A DNA stretch of 64,000 nucleotides, from assembly GCA_963821235.1 (NCBI GenBank), contig CAWGCS010000002.1:310001-374000 (forward strand), read 5' to 3'. This DNA comes from CTSoil-043 sp963821235. GTDB taxonomy: Bacteria; Chloroflexota; Limnocylindria; Limnocylindrales; CSP1-4. Below the pieces are notes generated by a model. The model was not told where the DNA came from. It saw nothing but the letters and a program-made list of their open reading frames with translations, and made no database searches. Both the position numbers and the translations under genes were made by a program. This document shows, one piece after another, positions 18,849 through 27,401 of the stretch. How positions within the stretch are numbered: the stretch's first letter is position 1; each line of letters opens with the position of its first letter.

Positions 18849-19804
18849 CCGGGAAGCCCCGCCGCCCGGGCGGCCGCCTCGGCCCCCGCCAGGGTGGGCT
18901 GCGCGGCCGTGCCGCCGACGCCGAGCGTGGAGAGCGAGCCGCAGGCCACCCCGAGGGCGAGGCAGGCCTCGACGGGCCGACCGGAGAGCCAGCCGGCGAG
19001 GAAGCCGGCGTCGAACGAGTCGCCCGCGCCGGTCGCGTCCACCGCGACGACCGGCAGCGCCGGGCACCGCGCCAGGCCGCCGGCGGTCGCGGCGATGGCG
19101 CCGGCGGCCCCCAGCTTCACCGCGACCACGCGCGGGCCGAGGTCGACCAGGGCCCTGGCCGCCGCCTCGACGTCGTCGAGCCCGGTGATCCGGGCCGCCT
19201 CCGCGGCGTTGGGAAGGAAGACGTCGGTCTCGGCGAGGAGGTCGCGCAGCCCTCCGTCCCAGCGGCCTCGGGGATCCCAGTTGCAGTCGAGCGACGTCGT
19301 CACTCCGGACGTCCCCGCCGCCCGGAAGAGGGCCGGCAGGTCCGGCCGGGCGGCGTCGAGCAGGAAGTAGCTCCCGACGTGGACGTGGCGAGCCCGCGCC
19401 AGCAGGGACGGCGGAAGGTCGTCCACGCGGAGGAGGGGCATCGTGCCGGGAGCGGTGAGGATCGCCCGGTCCGACGGGCCCGACAGGATGAGGCTGGCAC
19501 CCGTCGGGACGGCTGGATCGACCCGGACCGCCGCGGTCTCGAGGCCCCGCTCGGCCATCTCGGCGAGCATGAACCGGCCGAGGGCATCGTCGCCGACGAC
19601 GCCGACCATCGCCGTCCGGAGCCCGAGGCGGGCCGCGCCGCAGGCAAGGATGACGGAGGAGCTGCCGATGACGAGGTCGATCCCGTCGACCCAGCGCTCG
19701 ACCTGGTCGAAGGCCGGCCGGGGATCGGCGGCCCGGACGACGATGTCGGGGTTGACCTCGCCGAGGACGAGGAGGTCGAGGTCGCGAGCCCGGCCGACGG
19801 TCAT
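18845..19804 (-). CDS. PfkB-family sugar kinase, ribokinase/fructokinase type
   Basis: 319 residues, with LVLGEVNPDIVV at the N-terminus, the substrate-binding GSSSVILACGAARLG and the C-terminal anion-hole box VDATGAGDSFDAGFLAGWL, in which the catalytic Asp is present. This branch acts on free sugars or nucleosides. Paired with the LacC-like kinase it could make the first of two phosphorylations of one sugar. The ATG at 19804 lies five bases downstream of the aldolase stop. SF kinase YihV is also in this superfamily, so a sulfo-sugar is not excluded. Confidence 0.85.
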   Translation of the reverse strand: MTVGRARDLDLLVLGEVNPDIVVRAADPRPAFDQVERWVDGIDLVIGSSSVILACGAARLGLRTAMVGVVGDDALGRFMLAEMAERGLETAAVRVDPAVPTGASLILSGPSDRAILTAPGTMPLLRVDDLPPSLLARARHVHVGSYFLLDAARPDLPALFRAAGTSGVTTSLDCNWDPRGRWDGGLRDLLAETDVFLPNAAEAARITGLDDVEAAARALVDLGPRVVAVKLGAAGAIAATAGGLARCPALPVVAVDATGAGDSFDAGFLAGWLSGRPVEACLALGVACGSLSTLGVGGTAAQPTLAGAEAAARAAGLPG

Positions 19805-19809
19805 CCGGC

Positions 19810-20781
19810 TCAGCGCTCCCGGAACCAGCCCTCGACGGGCTCCGGCGCCGCCGTCAGCGTCCCTCGCCGGGCGTGCCACGGCAGCCCCAGCTCGTCGACG
19901 ACCTGCGCCAGCCGCTCCAGCCGAGTCCGCCCCTCCGTCGCCAACCAGGCGTCGCGGGCCGCCGCAGGCAGCGTCGCCGACGGCGCCCAGACCGATCGCC
20001 CGACGAGGACGCCCGACGCCCCGGCCCGGCAGGCGACCATGACCTGGCGCTCGAACGTCGCATCGTCCACCCCGCCCGAGAGGAGGACCCAGGGGACGGG
20101 GGAGGTCGCATCGAGCTCGGCGCAGGCATCCGCCCAGGCTCCCTCGTCGGTGACCTGCGGGTCGTAGGGGAACTCGGCCTTCAGGACGTCGCCGCCGAGG
20201 CCCATCAGCCGCCCTGCCGTCGCGACGACGCAGCGCCGCCGGGCCTCGCCGGTCAGCTTCCCTCCGCTCAGCGGGTCGAAGCCGAGCGGCTCGACGAAGA
20301 GGGCCAGGTCGGCTGCCCGGCAGGAGGCGGCGACGTCGGCCACCAGCCGCTCCTGGTCCGCCGCATTGGCGGCGTCGGGGTGGTAGTAGACGAGGAGCTT
20401 CGCCGCCGACGCGCCGAGGCGCTTCGCCTGCTCGACGGACCAGCCCGCGAGGACGCGGCTGACCCGCGCCGTGGGCGGTCCTTCGTAGCCGGTCGCCTCG
20501 ACGGCCACCATGAGGCCGGCACTCCCGGGGAGCGAGCCGTCGGCGATGCACTGGGCTGCCCCGATCTCGGGGTCGAGGAGGGTGCCCGTCGCGGTCCCCG
20601 CCAGGGCCCGCACCACGGCCCGCTTGTAGGCGACCATCTCCCCGAACGTCGCCGTCTCAGGCGCCTCCGGGTGGAGCTCCCGCCGGAGGTTCTGGCGGTG
20701 GTCGAGGGCGAGGACGGCGAACGTGCCGCGGGCCGAGGCGCAGGCCTGCAGCCCGCGCCGCGTGCCGAGCAGGTACGGCAT
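19810..20781 (-). CDS. Class I aldolase of the LacD/YihT family
   Basis: 323-residue TIM-barrel aldolase. Barrel strands are visible as FAVLALDHRQNLRR, TLLDPEIGA, AKLLVYYHPDA, LALFVEPLGF, DVLKAEFPYDP and PWVLLSGGVDDATF, with ASGVLVGRSVW near the end. The Schiff-base lysine is probably that of DVLKAEFPYD. LacD cleaves tagatose-1,6-bisphosphate and YihT cleaves sulfofructose-1-phosphate; the features do not separate the two. The ATG at 20781 is 31 bases below the TACGAT promoter element. It heads the leftward three-gene unit, divergent from the DeoR gene. Confidence 0.82.
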   Translation of the reverse strand: MPYLLGTRRGLQACASARGTFAVLALDHRQNLRRELHPEAPETATFGEMVAYKRAVVRALAGTATGTLLDPEIGAAQCIADGSLPGSAGLMVAVEATGYEGPPTARVSRVLAGWSVEQAKRLGASAAKLLVYYHPDAANAADQERLVADVAASCRAADLALFVEPLGFDPLSGGKLTGEARRRCVVATAGRLMGLGGDVLKAEFPYDPQVTDEGAWADACAELDATSPVPWVLLSGGVDDATFERQVMVACRAGASGVLVGRSVWAPSATLPAAARDAWLATEGRTRLERLAQVVDELGLPWHARRGTLTAAPEPVEGWFRER

Positions 20782-20908
20782 CGGGCACCTCGGGCGGGGC
20801 GGGACCCCCGGATCGTAGCGCGGGGCCTGCCGGACAACAACGCGACGATTGCGCGATTCGCGCAGGATGATCGTTGACGGCGCGCGATACGCGTCACAGC
20901 ATGCGCGC
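20782..20908. promoter_or_regulatory. Divergent control region between aldolase unit and DeoR unit
   Basis: 127 bases serving both directions. Leftward: TACGAT (minus strand, 20812-20817) with TTGTTG 17 bases before it, inside the 24-base block shared with 2778-2801. Rightward: a repetitive CGATT/GCGCGATTCGCG/GCGCGATACGCG stretch near 20845-20895 that could hold the DeoR-type operators. No exact operator can be assigned by eye. Confidence 0.5.
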
Positions 20909-21694
20909 ATGCCGCGCAGCGATCGCCGCCGCCAGCTGCTCCGCCGCCTCAGCGAGGACGGTCGCGCGAGCGTGACTGCGCTGGCCACGGACCTCGGCGT
21001 CACGGCCTCGACGATTCGCCGCGACCTCGCCCGCCTGGCTGACGATGGCACCCTCGTCCGGACCTACGGCGGAGCGACGCTCGCCCCGGCCGGGCGACCC
21101 GCGGCGGGCCGCCGCGACCCGGCCGGGGAGGCCAAGCGGGCGATCGGGACGGCCGCCGCGGCCCTCGTGGAGGACGGCCAGACGATCGCGATCTCCAGCG
21201 GCTCGACCACCCTCGAGCTCGCCCGCCGCCTCGTCGACCGGCGCCTCACGGTGATCACCAACGCCCTCGACGTGGCCTCGGTCCTCCTCGATCGCGAGGG
21301 GATCGAGCTGGTCGTGCTCGGCGGCGTCGTGCGACCCCGGATGCACTCGATGCTGGGCCACCTCTCCGAGCTGGCCCTGCGGGAGCTGCGGGCCGACACC
21401 CTGTTCATGGGGATCGGGGCCATGGACCCCGATCACGGCCTCATGAACGACTCGATCCCTGAGATCCTCACTGACCGCGCCCTCCGCCGGAGCGCCCGCC
21501 GATGCGTCGTCCTCGCCGACAGCTCCAAGTTCGCCCAGGTCGCTCCCGCCTTCGTCTTCGGCCTCGACGAGGTCGACGTCATCGTCACCGACGCCGGGGC
21601 CGACCCCGCCGACGTCGTCGCCCTGCAGGCCCGCGGCGTCCGCGTCGTCGTGGCCGGCCCGCCGTCCCCCGAAGGGAGCCCACCCAGGCGATGA
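20909..21694 (+). CDS. DeoR-family transcriptional regulator
   Basis: 261 residues. The N-terminal helix-turn-helix spans RASVTALATDLGVTASTIRR and DLARLADDGTLVRTYGGA. The C-terminal DeoR sensor domain shows IAISSGSTTLELARRL, VITNALDVA, VVLGGVVRPRMHSMLG, DTLFMGIGAMD and CVVLADSSKF, typical of regulators sensing phosphorylated sugars. The ATG at 20909 is chosen because the HTH follows directly. Its stop overlaps the SIS gene start. It most likely controls both halves of the divergent sugar island. Confidence 0.9.
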   Translation: MPRSDRRRQLLRRLSEDGRASVTALATDLGVTASTIRRDLARLADDGTLVRTYGGATLAPAGRPAAGRRDPAGEAKRAIGTAAAALVEDGQTIAISSGSTTLELARRLVDRRLTVITNALDVASVLLDREGIELVVLGGVVRPRMHSMLGHLSELALRELRADTLFMGIGAMDPDHGLMNDSIPEILTDRALRRSARRCVVLADSSKFAQVAPAFVFGLDEVDVIVTDAGADPADVVALQARGVRVVVAGPPSPEGSPPRR

Positions 21695-22791
21695 TCGAAG
21701 GAATCGTCCCCGACGAGATCCGCGCCGAGGCGGACGCCATCCGCGCCACCCTGGACGAAGGCCTCGCCGGCGCGCGTGCCGCCGCGGCGGGCCTGCGCGA
21801 CGCGGGCACGCGCAGGATCCACGTCATCGGCAACGGCACCTCGTACCACTCCGCGGTGGCCGCGGCGACCCTCTACCGGCGCCACGCGGCCGCCGACGAC
21901 CCGACGGTGATCGCCCTCAACGCCGGCGAGTTCCGGACCTACCTGCCGGCGCTTGGGCCGGGGGACGCGGTCGTCGGCATCTCCGCCTCCGGGGAGTTCC
22001 GCGACGTCCTGGCGGTCGTGGAGGCGCTCCGCGGCCGCGTCCCGACCGTGGGGATCGTCCACGTGCCCGGCAGCACCCTCGATCGGGCTGCCGACCACGT
22101 CGTCCGCTCGGCCGGCGGGGCCAGCCGGGTCCCCGTCATGACCAAGACGTTCGCCGCCACCCTGACGGCGACCCACCTCGTGCTCGGGGAGCTGCTGGGC
22201 GGCGCCCGGGCGGAGGCCCTCCGGGCCGCGCTCGCACGAGCGGCCGACGACGTCTCGGCGGCCGTGGCCGCGGCGCTGCCCCGGGCGGAGGCGCTGGCGG
22301 ACGCCCTGGCCGGCCGGGAGCACGTCTTCGTCGTGGGCAGCGGCAACGCGACGGCCGCCGCGTACGAGGCCGCCCTCAAGCTCAAGGAGATGGCCCTCGT
22401 CCATGCCGAGGGCGCCGAGTCGTGGGAGATGGCGTCGGGCGCCGCAACGATCGTGGGGCCAGCCAGTGTCGTCGTCGCCCTGGCCCCCAGCGGTCCCGGG
22501 CGCGAGGCGACCCTCGACGTCGCCCGCCACGCGGCCGGCTGGGGTGCTCGCGTCGTCGAGGTGGGCCCCGGCGCGGCGTCGGCGATCGACGGCGCCGACC
22601 ACCTCCCGCTGCCGCCGTCGGCGGCCGAGGACCTGGCCCCCCTGACGGCCGTGCCCCCGGTCGCCCTCCTCGCCTTCGCCCTCGCCCGGCGCCGGGGCCA
22701 CGACCCCGACCACCCGGCCTGGGTCGAGCGCTACCACAGCCAGGGGCTGCGTCACATCGTCGGCGTCGGCGACGCCGTCCCGGAGGGCTGA
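21691..22791 (+). CDS. Double-SIS sugar-phosphate isomerase/deaminase
   Basis: 366 residues with two SIS domains. The first contains VIGNGTSYHSAVAAATLYRR and VGISASGEFRDVL. The second contains VFVVGSGNATAAAYEAALKL, followed by KEMALVHAEGAESWE, which resembles the C-terminal isomerase half of GlmS and AgaS-type deaminase/isomerases. There is no glutaminase domain. In this setting the likely job is turning an aldose- or amino-sugar phosphate into the ketose phosphate used by the PfkB kinase and aldolase. The ATG at 21691 overlaps the DeoR stop; GH4 follows after one base. Confidence 0.82.
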   Translation: MIEGIVPDEIRAEADAIRATLDEGLAGARAAAAGLRDAGTRRIHVIGNGTSYHSAVAAATLYRRHAAADDPTVIALNAGEFRTYLPALGPGDAVVGISASGEFRDVLAVVEALRGRVPTVGIVHVPGSTLDRAADHVVRSAGGASRVPVMTKTFAATLTATHLVLGELLGGARAEALRAALARAADDVSAAVAAALPRAEALADALAGREHVFVVGSGNATAAAYEAALKLKEMALVHAEGAESWEMASGAATIVGPASVVVALAPSGPGREATLDVARHAAGWGARVVEVGPGAASAIDGADHLPLPPSAAEDLAPLTAVPPVALLAFALARRRGHDPDHPAWVERYHSQGLRHIVGVGDAVPEG

Positions 22792-22792
22792 G

Positions 22793-24109
22793 ATGCCGCG
22801 GATCGTCCTCGTCGGCGCCGGCAGCGTCGAGTTCACCCGCAACCTGCTGGGCGACTTCCTCTCCTACCCGGAGCTCCGCGAGGCGGAGATCGTCCTCCAC
22901 GACATCGACGGCGACCGCCTGGCGACCGCCGAGCGAATGGCCCGCTGGACGGCGGGCGCGCTGGGCGCGGAGCCGGTCGTCCGGGGGAGCCTCGACCGCC
23001 GGGAGGCGCTCGCCGGGGCGGACTTCGTGATCAACACGATCCAGGTCGGCGGCGCACGGGCGACCAGGGTCGACTTCGACGTCCCGGCCCGCTTCGGCCT
23101 GCGCTACACGATCAACGACACGATCAACGTCGGCGGCGTCCTGCGGGGGCTGCGCACGATCCCGGTCGTCCTCGGCATCGCGGCGGACATGGCCGAGGTC
23201 TGCCCCGACGCCCTCCTTCTCAACTACACCAACCCCATGGGCATCCTGGTCCGCGCCGTCGACGAGGCGGTGGGGCTTCCGACGGTCGGCCTCTGCCACT
23301 CGGTCTACTGGACGGTCCACCGCCTGGCGGAGTACCTCGAGGTCCCCGTCGTCGAGGTCGACGCGCTCTCGGCCGGCGTGAACCACCTGGCCTGGATCCT
23401 CCGCCTCGAGCACCGCGGCGTCGACCTCTACCCGGCCCTCCATGCGTTCGTCGGGTCGGGGCGCGTCCCCGAGGACGACCTGGTGCGGGCCGATCTCTTC
23501 CGCCGCTTCGGCTTCTACCCCACGGAATCGTCGGAGCACCACGCGGAGTACAACCCGTGGTTCATCCCGAAGGGGAAGGTGGAGTCCTTCCGGATCCCGA
23601 TCGGGGAGTATCTCGACCGGGTCGCCCACAACCTCGACGAGTACGCCGAGACGAAGCGACGGCTCGACGCGGGCGAGCCCTTCGAGATCGAGCGGAGCGG
23701 GGAGTACGCGGCGGTCATCGTGGGGGCCATGACGAGCGGCGAGCCGGCCCGCATCGTCGCCAACGTCCCCAACGACGGCGGGCGGCTGGTCCCCAACCTC
23801 GCCGCCGACGCCTGCGTGGAGGTCCCCGCCCTGGTGGACGGGCTGGGCGTCCATCCCGTCTCCGCGGGCCCGCTCCCGCCGCAGTGCGCCGCCTACACCC
23901 GGCCGGCGGTCGACTGCCAGGAGCTGGCCGTGCGGGCGGCGCTCGACGAGGACCGCGACCTCGTGTACCACGCCGTGCTCACCGACCCACAGGTGCAGGC
24001 CGCGCTCTCCCTCGACGAGGCGTGGCGCATGACCGACGAGCTGATCGCGGCCGAGGCGGAGTGGCTGCCCGGCTGGCTGGGCGGCGACGCCCCGGACTGG
24101 ATGGCATAG
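22793..24109 (+). CDS. GH4 family NAD+-dependent glycosidase (MelA-like)
   Basis: 438 residues of the GH4 redox-hydrolase family, which needs NAD+ and Mn2+. It has a Rossmann start IVLVGAGSVEFTRNLL, the metal-binding GLCHSVYWT and the downstream histidine in AGVNHLAWILRLE. The Cys-His-Ser-Val form is that of alpha-galactosidase MelA rather than of 6-phospho-glycosidases, which suggests an unphosphorylated alpha-glycoside (family inference). With an adjacent ABC importer, cytoplasmic hydrolysis of an imported glycoside is the natural reading. GH4 also contains alpha-galacturonidases and glucuronidases. Confidence 0.88.
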   Translation: MPRIVLVGAGSVEFTRNLLGDFLSYPELREAEIVLHDIDGDRLATAERMARWTAGALGAEPVVRGSLDRREALAGADFVINTIQVGGARATRVDFDVPARFGLRYTINDTINVGGVLRGLRTIPVVLGIAADMAEVCPDALLLNYTNPMGILVRAVDEAVGLPTVGLCHSVYWTVHRLAEYLEVPVVEVDALSAGVNHLAWILRLEHRGVDLYPALHAFVGSGRVPEDDLVRADLFRRFGFYPTESSEHHAEYNPWFIPKGKVESFRIPIGEYLDRVAHNLDEYAETKRRLDAGEPFEIERSGEYAAVIVGAMTSGEPARIVANVPNDGGRLVPNLAADACVEVPALVDGLGVHPVSAGPLPPQCAAYTRPAVDCQELAVRAALDEDRDLVYHAVLTDPQVQAALSLDEAWRMTDELIAAEAEWLPGWLGGDAPDWMA

Positions 24110-24119
24110 CCGGAGGAGG

Positions 24120-25487
24120 ATGGCAGTGCACACGTTCCAGCGATCTCACCGGTGGCGGACGCTCGTCGCGCTGGCCGCGATCGGCCTCCTCGCCGCCGCC
24201 TGCGGCGGGGGAGCCAGCCCGACCCCGACGACGGCGCCGTCGGCCAGCCAGCCCGCGTCCACCGGCGAGCCCTCTCCGTCGCCGGTCGGTGGCTACACCG
24301 GGCCCGACGTCACGATCACCTACGCGATCTGGGGTGATCCGGCGGAGCTGAAGAGCCAGCAGGCCATCGTGGACTCGTTCCACGCGGCGAACCCCAGGAT
24401 TACCGTCGACGTCAGCGTCAGCGACTGGGACGCCTACTGGGACAAGGTCCAGACCGGCCTGGCCGGGGGCGCCGCCCCCGACGTCTTCGCCATGGACGGC
24501 CCGCTCTTCCCGGACTACCAGTCGCGGGGCGTCCTCCTCGACCTCAAGCCGTTCATCGACCGCGACGCCTACGACCTCGGCCAGCTGACCGACCAGGGCG
24601 TCGCCGACTTCACGACCGCGGACGGCGGCCAGTACGGGATCCCGCGCGATCTCAACACCATCGTCCTGTACTACAACAAGGCCATGTTCGACGCCGCCGG
24701 CCTCGCCTACCCGGACGAGTCGTGGGACTGGGCGAAGCTCGTCGAGGTGGCCCATCAGCTCACCAAGGACGAGAACGGCGATGGGACCGTCGACCAGTGG
24801 GGCTTCTACACCGAGACGACGGACATGGAGAACTACTGGAGCTCGCTCGTCTGGCAGAACGGTGGCGACATCCTCGCCGCGGACGGCAAGACGACGGCCC
24901 TCGGCACGGCCCAGGCGGCGGGCGGCATCCAGTTCCTCCAGGACCTGATCTGGAAGGAGAAGGTGATGGCCGAGCCGGCGCTCTTCGCGGAGACCGGCGA
25001 CGCCTTCGAGCAGGGCAAGGCGGCCATGGAGGCGAACGGGTCGTGGCTCGTCCCGACCCACACGGCGGCCGGGATCGACCTCGGGGTCGCCCCGCTGCCG
25101 TCCGGGCCGGCCGGACGCTTCACGTCCGTCAACCCGACGGGTGCGGTGGTCTACGTGAACAGCAAGGCCCCCGACGCCGCCTGGGAGTTCGTCAAGTACC
25201 TCGCCAGCCCGGCCGCCCAGGAGCAGCTCATGCAGCTGCGGGCGTCGCTGCCGGTCAGCAAGGAGGTCCTCGCCGGCCCCTACTCGACATCGTTCGACGG
25301 GGCCAAGGTCTTCGCCGACAGCCTGGCCTACGCTCGCCTGAAGCCGTCGTTCGCGGGCTACAACGAGTTCACCACGATTCTCCAGGGCGAGCTCGACGCC
25401 AACGTCTTCAACGAGCCCAAGAAGACGGCCGCCCAGGCGCTGGCCGACGTGGTGCCGCAGCTCGACGCGCTCCTCGCAGGGCAGTGA
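24120..25487 (+). CDS. Sugar ABC transporter substrate-binding lipoprotein
   Basis: 455 residues, solute-binding family 1 (CUT1). A lipoprotein signal ends at LLAAAC, then a Ser/Thr/Pro-rich linker precedes ITYAIWGDPAELKSQQ, GGAAPDVFAMDG and YGIPRDLNTIVLYYN. The ATG at 24120 touches the GGAGGAGG site directly. An in-frame GTG at 24126 has a better spacing of about six bases and may be the true start, changing only two residues. It follows the GH4 gene and precedes two permeases. Confidence 0.92.
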   Translation: MAVHTFQRSHRWRTLVALAAIGLLAAACGGGASPTPTTAPSASQPASTGEPSPSPVGGYTGPDVTITYAIWGDPAELKSQQAIVDSFHAANPRITVDVSVSDWDAYWDKVQTGLAGGAAPDVFAMDGPLFPDYQSRGVLLDLKPFIDRDAYDLGQLTDQGVADFTTADGGQYGIPRDLNTIVLYYNKAMFDAAGLAYPDESWDWAKLVEVAHQLTKDENGDGTVDQWGFYTETTDMENYWSSLVWQNGGDILAADGKTTALGTAQAAGGIQFLQDLIWKEKVMAEPALFAETGDAFEQGKAAMEANGSWLVPTHTAAGIDLGVAPLPSGPAGRFTSVNPTGAVVYVNSKAPDAAWEFVKYLASPAAQEQLMQLRASLPVSKEVLAGPYSTSFDGAKVFADSLAYARLKPSFAGYNEFTTILQGELDANVFNEPKKTAAQALADVVPQLDALLAGQ

Positions 25488-25518
25488 CGGCCGCCGTCAG
25501 GCCCCCCGCCAACGGCCG

Positions 25519-26451
25519 ATGACCGTCCTTCGCCGCCGTGCCGCCGCGGGCGCCGCCCCCCGGCGACGCGGCGGCGGCCCCGTCGCGGCCGAGGCACGCT
25601 GGGCGTGGCTGTTCCTCGCTCCGACCCTCGTCGGCCTGGCGATCCTCTCGGCCGGGCCGATCGTGGCCACCTTCCTCGTCAGCCTCACCAAGTGGGACCT
25701 GCTCACGGCGCCCGACTGGGCGGGCATCGGCAACTACGCGTCACTGCTCGGCGATCGCCGCTTCCTGCTGGCGCTCCGCAACACGGCCTTCTTCACGGCC
25801 GTGTCGGTGCCGGTCGGGATGATCCTCGCCCTGGCCCTCGCCCTGGCCCTCAACCAGCGGATGCGCGGCATCGCCTGGATCCGGACCGCCTACTTCCTGC
25901 CTGTCGTGACCTCGGCCACGGCGGTCGGGCTCGTCTGGGCGTGGATCTACGCCCCCTCGGGCGGAATCCTCAACCAGCTCCTCGGGGTCTTCGGCCTGCC
26001 CGCCCAGAAGTGGGTCACGGACCCTTTCTGGGCCATGCCCTCGATCGTGCTCATGAGCGTCTGGCAGGGCCTGGGGACCAGCGTGATCATCTTCCTGGCC
26101 GGCCTGCAGGGGATCCCGCAGGAGTACTACGACGCAGCGGCCGTGGACGGTGCCGGGCGCTGGGCCCGCTTCAGGAGCGTCACCCTGCCGCTCCTGACGC
26201 CCAGCCTCTTCTTCACCGGGATCCTGGCCCTCATCTCCGCCTTCCAGGTCTTCGACCAGGTCTACGTCCTGGCACGCCCGGGGAAGCCGACCGATGCCAC
26301 GGTCACCCTGGTCTACTTCATCTACGAGAACGGCTTCAAGAACTTCAAGATGGGCTACGCGGCCGCCGCCTCGTGGGTCCTCTTCCTCATCGTGGCCGTG
26401 CTCACCTTCCTCTACTTCCGCTCGCAGCGCCGCTGGGTCCACTACCAGTGA
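25519..26451 (+). CDS. Sugar ABC transporter permease, MalF/UgpA type
   Basis: 310 residues with six membrane segments after a short Arg-rich cytoplasmic N-terminus. The EAA loop reads EYYDAAAVDGAGRWARFRSV followed by TLPLLTP, the site that docks the ATPase. It lies between the binding protein and the second permease. No ATPase gene is in this island, so a shared MsiK-type ATPase encoded elsewhere probably powers it. Confidence 0.93.
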   Translation: MTVLRRRAAAGAAPRRRGGGPVAAEARWAWLFLAPTLVGLAILSAGPIVATFLVSLTKWDLLTAPDWAGIGNYASLLGDRRFLLALRNTAFFTAVSVPVGMILALALALALNQRMRGIAWIRTAYFLPVVTSATAVGLVWAWIYAPSGGILNQLLGVFGLPAQKWVTDPFWAMPSIVLMSVWQGLGTSVIIFLAGLQGIPQEYYDAAAVDGAGRWARFRSVTLPLLTPSLFFTGILALISAFQVFDQVYVLARPGKPTDATVTLVYFIYENGFKNFKMGYAAAASWVLFLIVAVLTFLYFRSQRRWVHYQ

Positions 26452-26461
26452 GCATCCCGCC

Positions 26462-27385
26462 GTGACCGTCCCCGCTCTCGCCGCCCCCGCCGCCGCCCGG
26501 GCCGGGCGCCCCCGCCGCCGGGAGGCCGTCCGCCTCACCCGGCGGGGGCTTCTCTACGCGGTCCTCATCGCCGGCGGCCTGGTCATGATGGTGCCCTTCT
26601 TCTGGATGATCATGACCTCGCTCAAGACGCGGGCCGAGGTCTTCGGGGCGGCGCCGCTGGCCCTGCCGTCGGGGCCCCACCTCGAGAACTACGCCAACAT
26701 GTGGAACGCCTTCCCGCAGGGCGTCACGTTCGGGACCTTCTTCGGCAACTCCCTCAAGCTGGCCCTGCTCTGCACGGCGGGCCAGCTGGTGACGTCCTCG
26801 ATGGCCGCCTATGCGTTCGCGGTCATCCCGTTCCGCGGCCGCGGCCCGCTCTTCGGGCTCCTCCTGGCCACCCTCATCATCCCCTTCCAGGTCGTCCTGG
26901 TCCCCAACTTCATCCTCTACCGGTCGCTGCCACACCCCCTCAGCGCCAGCGGCAACTGGATCGGGACCCAGGAGCCGCTCTGGGTGGGGGCCTGGCTGGG
27001 GGGCGCCTTCGGGACCTTCCTCCTCCGCCAGTTCTTCCTGGCCGTGCCCCAGGAGCTGGCCGACGCGGCCCGCGTCGACGGGGCCAACCCGTGGCAGATC
27101 TTCCGCCGGATCTACGTCCCGCTGGCCCGCCCGGCGCTCGCCACCCTCGCGATCTTCACCTTCATGTGGACCTGGAACGACCTCCTCAACCCCCTCATCT
27201 ACCTGAGCGACCTGGACCAGTACACGACGACCGTGGGGCTGGCGTTCTTCCAGGGCCAGCACGTCGGGAAGTGGCCGGAGATGATGGCCGGGGCACTCGT
27301 CAGCCTGCTGCCGATGATCGTGCTCTTCGTGATCGCCCAGAAGTACTTCGTGCGCGGCATCGCCCTGTCCGGGCTCAAGGGGTAG
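26462..27385 (+). CDS. Sugar ABC transporter permease, MalG/UgpE type
   Basis: 307 residues, started at GTG 26462 ten bases after the previous stop. An Ala/Arg-rich cytoplasmic N-terminus of about 30 residues precedes six membrane segments, the first being LLYAVLIAGGLVMMVPFFWM. The EAA loop reads ELADAARVDGANPWQIFRRI. The C-terminal KYFVRGIALSGLKG is the classic end of MalG-type permeases. Confidence 0.92.
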   Translation: MTVPALAAPAAARAGRPRRREAVRLTRRGLLYAVLIAGGLVMMVPFFWMIMTSLKTRAEVFGAAPLALPSGPHLENYANMWNAFPQGVTFGTFFGNSLKLALLCTAGQLVTSSMAAYAFAVIPFRGRGPLFGLLLATLIIPFQVVLVPNFILYRSLPHPLSASGNWIGTQEPLWVGAWLGGAFGTFLLRQFFLAVPQELADAARVDGANPWQIFRRIYVPLARPALATLAIFTFMWTWNDLLNPLIYLSDLDQYTTTVGLAFFQGQHVGKWPEMMAGALVSLLPMIVLFVIAQKYFVRGIALSGLKG

Positions 27386-27401
27386 GAGACGAGGGGAGCG
27401 C

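Noticed and set aside
20782..24109. A proven sulfoquinovose (sulfo-EMP) pathway
   Set aside because: The kinase, aldolase and DeoR families fit, but no sulfolactaldehyde reductase or dehydrogenase or known sulfoquinovosidase type is in the window. It is kept only as an alternative.
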